From positions 9,276,374 through 9,340,373 of the forward strand of contig NC_089315.1 of the NCBI RefSeq assembly GCF_036669915.1: a DNA stretch of 64,000 nucleotides, given 5' to 3'. This DNA is from Pocillopora verrucosa. Its lineage: Eukaryota > Cnidaria > Anthozoa > Scleractinia > Pocilloporidae. Positions 11,301-23,553 of this stretch are shown here, one piece after another (position 1 is the first letter of the stretch; each line of letters opens with the position of its first letter). The position numbers and the translations under genes were made by a program. Under the pieces are notes generated by a model. The model made no database searches. It worked only from the letters and a program-made list of their open reading frames with translations, and had not been told where the DNA came from.

Positions 11301-14300
11301 CCATGTTATGCTTAACTCCATGTAGGAGCTTCCTAAAGAATGGCTGCAAAGTGGACTTCATGTCTGAAGGCTGGTCAGAAATTGTAAATTACCTGCATTG
11401 ACATGTTTCATCTTTGTGGAGACCTCACCAGTTTGCATTGTTACAGTTCTATCCATCCCATGTTGGGAATTGCTGTGTCTTTCTTGAAGAGTTGGTTTGT
11501 GCTCAAAGGGGGTGGGATCCGTAACTGTCGTGGGAAAAGGAAAGTCTAGATTGCATGAAAAGAAATGTAAAGCAGTCACAAATAAGAAAGAAGATTGGGT
11601 TTTTTGATTGAAAGTGTTAAGATCACCAGACTAAGTCTTAAATCCAAAACAGAAAAGAAGATATTACAAAGTTACCTCTGAATAGGAAATATACTTTTTG
11701 AAAAGAAATTTAATTTTTACTCATGGACAGAAGGGTATGGGCCCTGGTCTTAGGGATGTTAAGTACCTTCATCGAGAGGAATTGGCTCCAACACACTTTG
11801 GCTGTTAGAGAGCCTCCTTCGTGCCCTGGGTGTCAAATGCTCACTTGAAGAACTCTGGAGTAAATCTCTGTTGTATGATGTGTAAGACATCTCCTGTGGT
11901 TCATTTTGATTTCCAACCATTTGTTCTAAGTGCACTGAAAATGGTAAGAGAATAAGGGCATTATGTGGAAGCCATGTACATCATTCAGAGACTCAAAAGT
12001 TATTTAACTTAAGAGAAAATAGGGGACAGTATTTAGAGGCTTGAGGAAAATTGTAAGTATGAAATATGATAACAAGTAAGCTTTAAATTAGAATTAGAAT
12101 AAAGATCGTTGAAAAGACACTAAAACTTTCCTTTTTTGGATGGAACTGATAGAGCCAGAAAAAAAAAAGAAGAAAATTTGAATAATTTTTGGAAAACAGA
12201 GATGACAAAGCCCAACAGAGACTCCTGTTGATGAAAGTGGTCAATCCATGTATCACCAAGTTAAAAGAAGAAATAAAACTGGAGGTTAAAATCTTGATTA
12301 ATTCATAAAAATCCAAGATACTAACTGATACAGGCTTTAGTCTCAAAACCTGAGAAAAATGCTCTTAGGTCTGCGTCACCTCTTTTCGCTAAAATGCCTA
12401 AGTACGTTCTTACTATTTCTTATGGTGACTTCTAACATGAGATTCTCGTCGGTCTTGTTTTGGTTATGGTCCCCAGGGTTACGGGTAGCCTCAGTCGATA
12501 AGGCCTGTCTTGGAACGTTGTTATCTGCAAAGTTAAATGTCCATTGCAAAAATAGCTTTACATTGCACAAAACATTAGCAAAATTTAACCTCTGTCATTT
12601 CATGCTAGAGTTTGTCACCTCGTCTTGTTCTCTGTTGGATTACGTTTCAAACTTTTAAACTGATCTGTTCTGTTCGTGAGAGGTGGAAGTGCTGGATGTG
12701 AAACTCAGCAACAAGAGCAAATCAACAGCTGATGATAAAAATTACTTTTGCAGTAAAGTTTTTTCTAGTTAGTGAACTACTCAAGATACGACCAGCACAA
12801 CTGAATTGCAATTAAAGCAGCAGTTACAGTAAAGGATCCTGAGAAAACAAATTTAGGCTTCGACGTGATTCGAACCCGAGCCTCCCACATATTTAATTGT
12901 GCGCTACAAACATTTGAGGTATGAAGCCATTGTTGGTCACTTTTTTCAGGTTCATTTTTTGTTTTCTGTAATTTATTTATTTCAGCTTCCTTGCGGTGAT
13001 CATGTCCTCGACAATATAATTCATATCATTCACTCAGTTTACGATTGTAAGACTGGAGGTATTATTCCATGCGGCTCTTTTTTTAATTTTCATCATCTTG
13101 TTGTTATACATAAACTTTCTTGTTTGCATAAAACAGTCTATTGGTGTGCAGTAGAAGATTATGTGATTGATCAAAATACAGTACTTTTAATTTGACACCC
13201 AAACCGATACGGATGAACTATCTGGACAAGCTGTAGCTTTTAAAAGTACATTACTGTTTAAGTGGCGTGTTTCCATGTTACTGTTTTCAATAAGCGAAAG
13301 TTTTCCAATCGAATCCAATTACTAGTATATCGATAGCGCAACGCGGTATTCACCAAGTCTGTCCGGTCCCGCGATTTTCTCCTCTTTCCAATGCGAGTCG
13401 CCAGTAAAATTAACCGATGAAGTAGGGTTATATTATCACATGACTATTCAAAAATAAATAAATTTGATCGCACTGAGGTCAGAAAAGCTATGCTTATCTC
13501 ATGTGACGTCGAGTGACTACAGAAATCGTCTCAAGAAGGACTCTGCGTTTCAATAAACACATGTTTTCGACCATATTTTTCTCTTGTCCCACTTTTCAGT
13601 GCGCTTCCTGGCGCGCTTTATTTGCAAAATTATGGCAGCAGCCAACAATTTTTTTCGCTTGTTTGTTTACATTGGTTCGCGCAATTTTTATACGTCACTC
13701 AATGGAACCTGGGATCAAGACTGAAGTGCCACATTGTCGCGATCGGCGTAAAAAATGGTCAGCATTAGATTCCATCCACCAAAACCACCTTGGTCGAGAG
13801 GGACTGGGATGGAATGATGGACAACTCATGACTTGTTATACTAAATGAAAATTACGAAGCTACGACAACATCCCGACTTATCCCGATGACCTAAGTGTAT
13901 TATTTGTTTGGGAAATTGCGTCAAAACTTTTTACTCAAGAAATGGTAAGTATTAATTTATTGTTCGATTGTAGTATTATAAAACATTTTACGCAATTTTA
14001 TGCAGATATTTCACGTGTTTAGAAGGTGCCCAGATGTTACGTAGTTTTGGTGGATGTCATTAGGGAACATCCACCAAAACTTTGACCAAAACCATCAACA
14101 ATATATTTTTTAAATTTTATCTATAGCCACTGTTAGATGTTCAGGGAGACAAAAGATTTATACCACTAATTAGCAGTTAGTGCTCTGGCTAATAATTTTT
14201 TATGGTGCACAATTGCTGACCGACCAAACGTTCATAATGATTATCATAACTCATAACACATAGAATAAAGTGGTTTTGGTGGATGTTTCTCTCCATCCAC

Positions 14301-17300
14301 CAAAACCACCATAGCAATTTCTGCTACTTCCTTACAGAAGACTGATGCGACCTGCTATTTGGAGTACATAACCACAATCTATTTCTTTGTATGTAGAGAT
14401 ATTTTGCAAAGTTCTTGAGTCAGCACCTTTTATTATTGAAACCGTAATCATAACATGGTGCACAATATAGAATACAAAAGGTTCTGGTGTGGCAATCATG
14501 TAATCTTGAAACAGGAGAGTTTTTAACTGACTTAAACTGACTTAAACAGACATTTGCATCAAAATTCCAGGTCCAGAAATTTCTCCCACTATTTCCGCTA
14601 AAATCATAACCTTTAAGTACAACAAATCAGCACATCAGTAATTGTTATCAGGGGTCTGAAAATCCTATAAATCTTTCACATTTATTTCAAGTAACCTTTA
14701 ATTTCACATGGATGAATAAGTATACACTCAAGATGCAGAATGTCTTACATTTTACAAATTATTTCCCTTTTTATGGATAGACAGTGAAAGGCCTTTGCCA
14801 CATTGGTGAATCAAACCATTGTATACCACGCATTTTGTGATAATTGTTTGTTTTTGCTCACAATATCCAGAAAAATGGAGGGGATAAATTTAAATAGCAA
14901 ATTCTATTAATGGTTAAAATTTAATAACATTGGAAGATCAAATTAACTTTGTACTGTTTAAAATTCAGTTTTGGTTTCTAGCTTATTCCAGCCTCTTAAT
15001 ATTCAAAAGCATTCCTTGTCATTTTTTTGTTCTTCTGTGTAACATAACTTGAAAAATAAACACAGTGAAAGGAAACCACAAATGATTAAATTGAAGCTAA
15101 AGCAAAGTTTAAGTTGAGCCATAGCTGATCCAAATACTGAGTACTTTATATTGTAACCCATTTAGCAGTAAAGTTTATCTATATGTCTGCCAGCTTGTCA
15201 CAAGTCTTACCCCTCTCCTTGAAAAGTCTCTATAATAAATTTTTCTTTGTGGTCCCTAATTGATGATAAGAATATTACAGCTCCTCAATTTCCCTCTCTC
15301 AAGACAAGGTTACTCTAAATTTAACAAAGTAATGGACTTGATAAAACTCAAACTATAACTCCGTCTGCTGGCTGCTACTTGCAACCTTAATTTCTTGATA
15401 TCAGTATACAATAATCAATATGTTATAAATAAGAACCCTAATGTTTAATTTTGCAGTGATCACTTTCCTCCTTTTCATTTGCAGACCAGACTGGAACCTC
15501 TATAGGTGTGTTTGCTTGTTTTGAGTGGAGATGGAAGAAAAGGAGTCATGCTGCATGTCTGATTTATTAAACCGGATTTGTTCTGTTTATACATGAGTAG
15601 AACTACCTTGTTCTCTGAAAAAAATTAAATTTCTCACATTTTTATCTGTGCTTTGCAGTCAATCTTCCTTGTGTCTTGGACAAGAAATCTTATTTTCTTG
15701 AAAACAAAATCTTTGTTTCCGGCCTTCTGTAATAGGTAAATATAACAGTGTAAGATGAGTGACAGTGTATTTCTCAAGTTATTTTTTGGAATGTGACAAA
15801 ACGGAAGTGTCATAGCGTGATAAGGAGCCAACATATGATTGCTTGATAGAAAGCAAAAAATGCAGAATTGCATATATTTTCTCCTTTGTCAGCAGCATAT
15901 GTTAGTGAAAAGTTCTTATAATTGTTAACTTCTAAACCATCTTCAATTTAGCCAAGATTGAACTGTTATCACGTTTGTCATTAAAGTATTCAGAGATCAA
16001 TGTCATATGACCCATTCATGTATTTGACCTTTCGAATTAGCAAGCCATAGTTGACAGTAACACAAAGGTTGAGGATAAAAAGAAATTATTATATACAGTA
16101 CTTCTTCTGCATCTTTTCGTTTCGTTTTCTCTCCAGCTGTTCTATATATGCCGTGCTGGCAATTGAACACTTTCCTTCCCAAAATTAGGAAAAGCACACC
16201 AGTAAAAAACGAATTTTTGCTCCTTAAATATCTCATGCTTCTTCCACGAGTATTTTGTGACTTCTGTCCAAGGAAGGAGGTGTAAGCATTAAGTTAACCT
16301 GAATGATTCCACAATTGTGGTATCATCCAAGCCATGCCAGAGGACTTGAACTAGATAAACTAGTGAGAATGCACAATAGCGATAGCAAAGCTTTGTAATG
16401 CCAAAGAGCTATATCAATATATATATATATATATATATATACACACCGGTGTTTCAGAAACCTTTGACAGCTTTAAAGAAAGAAAACTTCGTCGTCAATC
16501 CTGTTTCAAATTCCGCAATAAGTTTATACGCCTCATCAACAGAATTGATGTATCCTAAATTATCTGCATGTCTACCATCAAGCAATACTTCGCAACTTAA
16601 AATTCTTGCTATGCTGTTTCTTTTTGTTCCTCAAGAATTTCCGAGAATCTTCGGTTATGTTTTGCAAGTCATTAAATATTCCATCTCAGTCCCTCTCGAC
16701 CGAGGTGGTTTTGGTGGATGGAATCTAATGCTGACCGTAAAAAATCGCTAAAGGCGGCGAAATAAGAGATACAGAAACCCTCAACTTGTCACGCAACATG
16801 AGCAAATTTGTTGCGTGACAAGTTGTGAGTTTGATGAAAAACTAAAAACAAAATTTGTTGCTCAAAGTAGACCCGCGCTCTACTTTTCGCAACAAATTTC
16901 TTGAACCTGCAACAAATGTTTTTGTTGCGCGACAAGTTGATCATGCATGGTGAAAAACGGAAACATCGACCAAACTTGCGACCAAACAATGTTGCGCGAC
17001 AAGTTGAGGGTTTTTTTACCTCGTATTCCGCCGCCTTAAGTGTGTCCGCAGCGATCTATGGCGAAAATCGCTTGTGATTTTCGCCTGCGATCAACTTCGC
17101 TGCGATTGGCGTATAAATTCACCAGGTGTGTCGCCGGCTCTAGAACAGGTGGCATTTCTAAACAAATTTTGCATATTTCTGTCAGGTACCTTGGGTACAC
17201 CCTTTCTTCCCCGAATTTTCTGTTTATTCTGCTTTTATGTAACAGTCTTCGAGGACTATTTTCTCTTAAGATATCTTCTCAAGTTTGATTCTAATTCTGT

Positions 17301-18386
17301 TAGTAAGTTCCTTATAATTTTTATATTACCAATCTTGTTTCTCTTTTGCCCGACCTTGACCGTGAGACTAAGAAATTTTAGGCAGAGAGTCATTTTGTAA
17401 AGCGTAAACATCGCGAAGGTACCTCGCTAGTTAAGTGTAAAAGCATGACGAAGGTCAGAGACTGACATCTCAGTAAGCGTCACCTTTATGAGCGGTGACC
17501 CAAACTTTCCTCGAGAGATCAGAGCTAGTCCCGGTCATAGTTAGTAGAGGAGACTATGTCCCGGTTGTATTAACTTGTTTAGCAAAAGAGTGAATAAAGA
17601 AAGAGACAACCGACTTGAGTTAGAGTTTACTTCTAACAATAACATACCTTGGAGGTAATCTGGTAAAAAAAATGGATGGATCTCATTTGTATCGCCGAAC
17701 GCTAAAAACCCAACGACGTATTTGTCTTCGTTTAGGATGACCGAGCCTTTCGGTTTCTCTGTTGACTGGAAGTCGCCTAACTTTTTCATTATAGCTTTGT
17801 TGCCGTGGGGGTGTAGATAGTACGAGCCACGTTCGTCTACAGAGAGGAAGTAACACGCGGGACGAAACTTTCCTGTGCTGACATCTTCTGCCAAGACATA
17901 GCAAATGAGCTCGTTCTTGGTGTCTTTTACCTCCGTTTTACTTTGTGCCTGATAGCATGGTTGGGATCGATTTGGTGTCCAATCATCTCCGAGTATCAAT
18001 CGGGAAGACTGCGTTTGCTTGAGCGATGATTTTATCGGAAATAACGTGAGACTTGACGCTTCATTGGAAGGACGCATTTCCATGAACTCAACATTGTCAA
18101 GGCTGAATTTACACCATAACTTGTCGGATGAGAATTGCACCCAAAACTTTTTGGAGGAGGTTAAATCAGCTTTGGAAACTACTTCACTGGTTGTTGCTAG
18201 CACACACACGTATTCTTTTTGTTCGACCGACGCGGCCTTCGGGTCTAGCGGACTTTTCTTTGGCGACGAAGGATATCTTATGATACATGCACTCCCAATT
18301 GTCTTAAACCTGTCTTTTTTAACTTCTTCTCGGACTATGCCCATAGAAAGTGAAATATCTGCACTTCCCGAGCCTCCTTCAGCCAT
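8400..18386 (-). CDS. Trypsin-like (probable pseudoprotease) + tandem Death-domain protein, block 1
   Basis: Six exons join in frame on the reverse strand: 18386-17648 (ATG, 246 codons plus one base), 11934-11767, 11545-11393, 10304-9981, 9781-9485 and 8693-8400. Every junction is phase 1 with AG acceptors and GT donors, and all internal exons are multiples of three. Exon 1 starts MAEGGSGSADIS and has a trypsin-like pattern: GSACIIRY (31-38), VCVLATTSEVV (60-70, where the catalytic His is expected) and KGSVILNEDKYVVGFLAF (213-230, the usual Ser region). His and Ser seem to be replaced, so it is probably inactive. Exons 2-3 are Ser/Thr/Gln-rich linkers. Exons 4-6 each hold one Death domain (HWEHLADYCGV; YWYHLGLKIGI; AWMLFGSKLGM). 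Exon 8400 ends in a donor, so a terminal exon is missing from this model. Introns 1-2 contain transposons. Probable role: cytosolic Death-fold signalling (inferred). Confidence 0.7.
8825..8975 (+). mobile_element. 3' part of a tRNA-derived SINE
   Basis: It starts with the hairpin AAGGCCTGAAAAAATTCAGG and continues into TAGTGTTCATTACTGCAAAG and GCAGTTCACATGATTGATT. The same body follows a tRNA-like head at 44252-44420 and 44925-45110. The tRNA-like head is missing here. It lies in the intron between Death-domain exons 9485-9781 and 8400-8693. Confidence 0.55.
12850..12908 (-). repeat. tRNA-like box B fragment (SINE remnant), shared with block 2
   Basis: On the reverse strand the piece contains a box B (GGTTCGAATC) next to GTAGCGCACAATTAAATATG. 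The same fragment is at 37433-37495 in block 2, so it predates the block duplication. No complete cloverleaf can be drawn, so it is not a functional tRNA gene. Confidence 0.4.
13739..16748. mobile_element. About 3-kb element flanked by ~75-bp inverted repeats
   Basis: The left arm (about 13739-13814) containing GGTCAGCATTAGATTCCATC and CACCAAAACCACC recurs in inverse orientation at about 16676-16748 with few mismatches. Two further palindromes of the same GTTTTGGTGGATG motif lie inside (14043-14096 and 14272-14310). I found no transposase; inside are only AT-rich sequence, an (AT)n run (16411-16443) and short unrecognised frames. It lies in intron 1 of the block 1 trypsin/Death gene. Block 2 intron sequence homologous to the flanks (to about 13340, and again from about 17150) lacks it, so it may have inserted after duplication. 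Class unknown; a non-autonomous DNA transposon is most likely. Confidence 0.5.
16753..17035. mobile_element. MITE with ~45-bp TIRs, TTAA-type flank
   Basis: Left end GGCGGCGAAATAAGAG ... AAACCCTCAACTTGTCACGC mirrors right end GCGCGACAAGTTGAGGGTTT ... CGTATTCCGCCGCC. The right end is followed by TTAA (17036-17039); the left end is preceded by CTAA, consistent with a decayed TTAA target duplication as made by piggyBac-type transposases. TTGTTGC(G/A)(C/T)GACAAG motifs recur inside. Non-coding; it directly abuts the 3-kb inverted-repeat element. Confidence 0.55.
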
Positions 18387-18465
18387 ATTTCATTTCAATT
18401 GCATTTGAATGCATCGTGCTTGTCACGAGGCAGATATGATGAAATTATCAACGATCAAAGCAACA

Positions 18466-18473
18466 TGACGTCA
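18466..18473. promoter_or_regulatory. CRE-type palindrome upstream of the block 1 trypsin/Death gene
   Basis: A perfect TGACGTCA lies 80 bases upstream of the reverse-strand ATG at 18386. The same octamer is upstream of the paralogous ATG in block 2 (39773-39780). Known as a CREB/ATF site; function here is inferred. Confidence 0.4.
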
Positions 18474-19519
18474 TGTAAAGTGGCGCAAATGGTGAGGACA
18501 AGAAATTGCAGAAAATGAAGTCTCTCATGTGGATGTTTCATGTAGCCAGTGTGGAAAAACGAAAGCAACAAGGAACATGAATTACTTATCAATGAGAATA
18601 GCCATTTTCTTCTTAAGTTGTTTTTTTTTATTTTTACGTCGTTGTTGTCTTAAAGAGCTTCATTTGTTGCCCATTGCCAGCGAAAGTCATTCCTAATTCA
18701 CCTACGTTGTCGTAACCTAGACGGATGGCGTAAGAACGTAGTGTCTTTTCCATGCACCCTCCATAACTGTGTCATAAATCTTCACAATTACATTTACGGC
18801 CTTGTGATCACTAGCATCGCGAAGTACATACTGTACGGAGCCATTGTGTGACAATTTTAAGCACCATCCATCTCACTTCCGTTTCAGCCTCATGGAAAAA
18901 AAGTTATCGACCAATTTTTTTTAAACTCTCCTTTAATGTTACCTATCAAAGTCCGTGTCGAAAAACACAATATAAAAAGATAGGTCACCGTGCTTGTTTA
19001 AGAGATACAATGGGCCAAATCTAGCCCCATTTATGCCTATACTTGCTCTTATCACTCGCGTCATTTCATCGGTTCAAGGTTCATTTTGCGGTACCTGAAA
19101 GGTAGGGTTTTTTAAGTAACACTTGCAAAAAAAAACTTGATACGTAGAAATTCTCGAAAATATGGAACAATTTGATATATGATTCGGAAAATCACGCAAT
19201 TTCAAACGACATCAATGCAAAACGCTCCTGTCGTTGCTTTCAAGGTCATAATTTGCATCCTCGAGTAACGGGCTTCGCGCACACTCTTAGCTGTATCTTT
19301 TTTTCTCTTCAATGAATTTTTTAAATTTCTTCAATTTGAAAGCGATAATTTGTATCCCATGAAACATATAGGTTACTCTACTCGTTCAAGAGCTAAAAAC
19401 TATTGGATCTCTACACCAGGTCTATCGATTGGAAAACCATAACTTGTTCTCGAAAGGCGCGCGTGCTTCTTCACCTGATTGCGTGATTTTTATGCGTAGT
19501 ACAGAGTGCGCAATGCAAT

Positions 19520-19705
19520 GGTGAAGAATCACCCCCATAATACATTTGCATCCGACGGTCAACACCCGTAAAGGATTGTGGGGAATACTCTTCACAGCTC
19601 GGTTCTGTCTCCTGCGGCTTTTGTCTGAGGTTGTGTTCTTGCAAATTTGCCAATTTCTTGTGAGCTTAACTCAAATTCGTAATCTTTATCATCAGAGGCA
19701 GTAAC
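19520..19705 (+). pseudogene. 5' flank/UTR remnant of the block 1 TMEM198-like copy
   Basis: The stretch from GCATCCGACGGTCAACACCC to ATCATCAGAGGC matches 45137-45270, the sequence just upstream of the start codon of the intact TMEM198-like gene. Here the ATG and first part of exon 1 are absent. The next homologous piece begins near 22523, so about 2.8 kb has been inserted or rearranged between 5' flank and exon 1. Confidence 0.6.
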
Positions 19706-20404
19706 TAAAAGGTGTCTCATCTCATGCAGGTTTTGTTTTTGTGTTGTCCCATGGTTGCTTTGTTTATAATTATTCTATCATTGTCTGAAAAGGTCAAGGC
19801 TTTTAGAAATTCTTCAGCAAATTTCGAAAGGTTGTCCTCCGATAGCTTATTAAAAATTTGTCTAAACATAATTCTTAGCTTGAGACAATATGGTCAGGTG
19901 AGATATATCATTATCAAGATATGAGGAAAAATTTTCATTTTCATGATAGTTTGGGGAAAATGGTAAAAAATCAAGAATACCAGAACAAGGATCGATTTTT
20001 CTAACTTTCTTTGCAAAATCAATTTTTTTTCTATATGAGTTATTTCCTTTCAACCTTTCATGGGTCTAGAATCAAAGGAATCAATCCAGGAATCATCATA
20101 TGGTGTTACTTTTCTTTTTATCAAAGAGCTTTTGGAAACTTTCATTTAAGACATAGGGACAGGTTTGTGTGTGGGTGTTGGCATGGGGTTCCAATACGCA
20201 GACCTAGAGTTGACAGACTTTCTTTGATTTGAAAGAGAATCATTAAGTTCAAACAAAGTTGCACCTAAATGTCTGCACCCTTGATCATCTCCACCCTTGC
20301 ACATACAGAATACAGAGTACACAGACCCAATTGAGTCCAGAACAAACTAGAGCTTGTAAAGTTTATAATAAAGTTTATAAAGTTTATAAGTTTTTTAACT
20401 CTAA

Positions 20405-22062
20405 CTACAAACACACACAAAAAAAAATACTGCCATTAAGGTCCTTTGTATCATTTACTCCAAGGCTCTGAGCATGGCCATTCATATATAGATTATATTC
20501 TTCAAATGAGCACCAGGAGGATAACATGCTTTTATCATAATCAGTTTTACTCATAATTAGATGATTGAAAATGTCCATTAGTCCAAATGGAGGGAGCTGG
20601 GAGAAATCATTGGACAATGATGCCATTTGGAAGGGGTTAAAAAATTTTGTCCAGCTGGAAGTGTGAGGCATCTTAAAAACATTCATTAATGGACTCACTT
20701 TCAAAGTCAGGGTCAGCAGGAAAGTCCAGAAAAGCAACTGCTTTAGGCAGCTGAATAAGTTCATATTTGCTTTAAGACTTGAACACGCTGGGGAGAAATA
20801 AATACTTTAATTTGTTTCACATCCATTTGGTCAAAGTTGGGATTAGTAAATGTAGCAATAGCTTGTTTTGAAGGTGGTTGCTTTGTAGTGATACTTGCAG
20901 TTTTGTCTGATGATGTTTGGGAACTGGTCATGGTAGAATAAGATGGTTGTTGGACAGCAGACGGCTTAGTACCTGTAGCTGGATTTAGCTGTTTCACAGA
21001 GGAGGTTTGTGTTTCCTTACTCGGAACTGGTTAGATCAAATGACCACCACAAACCGTATAATATTAATCCAAGCTTTAATAATTATTCGATCTAAAAGAA
21101 ATACATTTATAATTCGCAATTAGAACAAACGCAAATCAAGTCTTTATCTTGTAACTAAATTAAAAAACTTCAATATAAACTTACTTCTGTGGCGGGTCGT
21201 TACAACAGTCTCACTTTACGGGTTAGCAGATTCTCCAGGTAAGCGGATTTAGAGACAGAAAAACGATAACAAAATAACTTCTTTCTCACTTCGATTCTGC
21301 TGAAAAACTGACTTAAAACAATAATCTAACGCTTTTAAATCAATCTATTGAATTAATGTCAATCACGATTCTTATCATCGAATAAATCTGTCAACACGAG
21401 GCAACGCCTATTTATTAAACGAAACAGTTTGTTTGGCACTGATGGCTTCCGGAGATTGCATTGGCTTTTCCACATTTGTTTTAGAGTAGAAAGACAATGT
21501 TTTTGTATTTAAAGAAGCTAAATCGTGACCAAGCTGCTTGAATTCTGTAGCTTTAATCAAAGGTGGTTTGAAGGAAGGATGAGTTTGTGACGTTTGTTTA
21601 ACAGCTTTGGCATCTGAATTACCATTGTTTTCTAGATCTATTGAAACAGGGGATGCTGTACTCTCAGGCAGAGGAGCACTATAACAACTACCTCTGAGCA
21701 GAAGGAGATGAAAATGATTTGCTTGAACATACTCATCATGAAACAGTGAAGTGATTGGACACTTGCACTTCTCTTTTGTGATCGATGAAAATGAATAAGT
21801 GTTCATAATTGGTTCAAAGGTGTTCCATTTTTTTTGCGACGATGAGAAGGTGCAAATGGGTCGCTTGAGGAAAGATGCACGACTGAAGACGTCCACAATT
21901 TCAGCCCAATTTCCGTTATCTTGCTGTTCTTGACATGATCCTCCACCTTAACCTGCGGATTTCTTCATGTTTCTCGTCACTTATTTCATCATTCCAGCGA
22001 GCAGTAGCTCGGTAAAAATAATTTTCATCTCCCCTGACAAAGACTTCTCTCCTTTGAGGAGG
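20405..22062 (-). pseudogene. OTU-like cysteine protease / SWIM-family pseudogene
   Basis: On the reverse strand 22062-21916 reads PPQRREVFVRGDENYFYRAT then ARWNDEISDEKHEEIRRL, clearly an OTU start (canonical GDGNC-F-RA), but the catalytic Cys is Tyr (GDENYFYRA). After a deletion and frameshift the frame 21896-21408 supplies the domain's end (RPICTFSSSQKKWNTFEPI; FHDEYVQANHFHLLLL with the expected His) and a Ser/Thr-rich tail. Segments at 20997-20761 and 20764-20405 (LMDIFNHLIMSKTDYDKSML, SFEEYNLYMNGHAQSLG) resemble the region preceding a SWIM zinc finger in related cnidarian proteins; that last link is from memory and weaker. Stops, frameshifts and the lost Cys make it a pseudogene. It sits inside the broken TMEM198-like copy. 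Confidence 0.6.
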
Positions 22063-22522
22063 TAAATTTCCGGAAGCCGTGATTTGTGGATAAAAGACGT
22101 TAGCTTGTTAAAAATGGCTGTAGACACGTAAATTTAACTGAAATACTTTATTAGATAATTTCCTTTCATTTATAAGAAACTTTGTGATGTTTCGAGACCA
22201 TTACGAGATGTCGATTTCGCGTTAAACTTCACGCAAGGTGAGAACTTTAGCGGTAGATTTTTAACACATATTTCATGGTTATTTAAACTAAAACTTACAC
22301 TGCCCACGGATCAACATTGCTTTAATCCTTTTTCTTATAAAACGGCTGCAAAAAAGCGCTGAAATCTCTTTAAAAATCGTTTTTTTGGACGCCAAAAAAA
22401 CTTTTCGCCACATACTCCTTTGTGACACTTTTTTTTCACTATGGAGATGACCATGGCGATGACCATGGCGATACCAGAACCCTTTGCGCATAGCAGGGGA
22501 TCCAATTTCTGGTAACGCATTC

Positions 22523-23553
22523 ATTGCAAGCTGCACAACGAGTATGTCTTACAGAGCTGTGTAGTGTACTGGCTGGAATCAGCGTTTTGTTGAAAACAGC
22601 TGTCTGTTTTTACGGTTAGAAACTTGCTTTTTAAAGATGCGGAGACTTGGAAGCTTCCTTTTTTTCGTATTCAGTGTAATTTCGACCGAAAACTGAACTC
22701 ACCTATCGTTTATATGTAACAACTACATATATGATACTCTCAGGGGTAATTGGTAACTTATTGTTTGCTTAGTCACGCCATGGAAAATTAATTGGAAACC
22801 AGATTGTCAATAAGATTAAATTCAGGCATGCTACAGAAATTTGATACATAGACCGCATTTTTAAGTCTTACAATCATTTTTACGGTTTCGTGCCTTAGTA
22901 ACTCGAATAATTGAATTGGTGAAATTTCCGTACAGCCCCATCCTACATTATGCATTCAGTTCTTGGATAGAGAAAACAATGACAAAAACAATACATTGCC
23001 ATTGGGAAAAAAGATTTGTTCTACAATAGTATGGGGCTGTGCGGAAATTTTACCATTGTTTCGATCAAATTTATCGCTTTGGTGTCTCTGCGCGCACACA
23101 AATATGGAGGCTATAAACAAATTGCTAACTGTGAGTTGCTAGTAAATTGTTTTAAATCGATAACTAGCCACTCAAAGGATCGTGCGCACCAAGAGTAAAA
23201 CTTTGGTAAAGGTGTGGGCGGTTAATAAAGGAAACCTAATGAAAAGAAAATAGTCTCTTCATCTTCACCACGGACTTTCTTCTTCGTCAAATTCCTCTCC
23301 CCTCCCCCTCCCCCCCTAGGTCACCCCATACGACAGAAACCAGGATAAGGTCGGGCCTGACAAGCCCTTTGGCTCAACTGCTGACTCCACCTTTCATGTG
23401 CCATTCTGGATGGGTATGGGACACCCTGTTGTCCAAGTTGGTCTCTGAATTTGCATTTGAAATAACATTTTTCCTTCCATAAAGAAACAGGTTAGATTTT
23501 TTTGGATTCTAGAACCATGAGTGAGATACTGACCAATCAATTATGATTATTAT
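22523..23553 (+). pseudogene. Broken TMEM198-like gene copy (block 1)
   Basis: From 22523 the sequence follows the intact gene: the second half of exon 1 (CAAGCTGCACAACGAGTATG ... GTCTGTTTTTACGG), but with an inserted GTGTA-like segment creating a stop and with the donor changed from GGTGAG to GGTTAG. Intron 1 homology continues to about 23320, then jumps to sequence matching 48013-48241, which deletes exons 2-4. Homology ends at ATTATGATTATTAT (23553), exactly before where exon 5 would start; a minisatellite replaces it. A hAT-like MITE is inserted at 22918-23054. Confidence 0.75.
22918..23054. mobile_element. 137-bp hAT-like MITE, copy 1
   Basis: TIRs are GGTGAAATTTCCGTACAGCC on the left and the inverse GGGCTGTGCGGAAATTTTACC on the right, with the body matching 53099-53235 in opposite orientation. 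The right flank is ATTGTTTC; the orthologous position in the intact gene (45665-45672) is an uninterrupted ATTGTTTC, so the empty site is visible. The left target copy has diverged (ATTGAATT). Confidence 0.75.

Noticed and set aside
12376..12570. 64-codon reverse frame conserved in block 2 (36957-37151), NVPRQALSTEATRNPGDHNQ
   Set aside because: It has no ATG, and the flanking non-coding sequence is equally conserved by the duplication. About ten of its codons differ by amino acid, which looks like drift and not coding constraint.
16398..16751. 117-codon forward frame
   Set aside because: Its start lies in an (AT)n tract and its end is the inverted arm of the 3-kb element.
17648..18386. Active secreted serine protease
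   Set aside because: No signal peptide at the start and the His and Ser landmark positions appear substituted; called trypsin-like and probably inactive.
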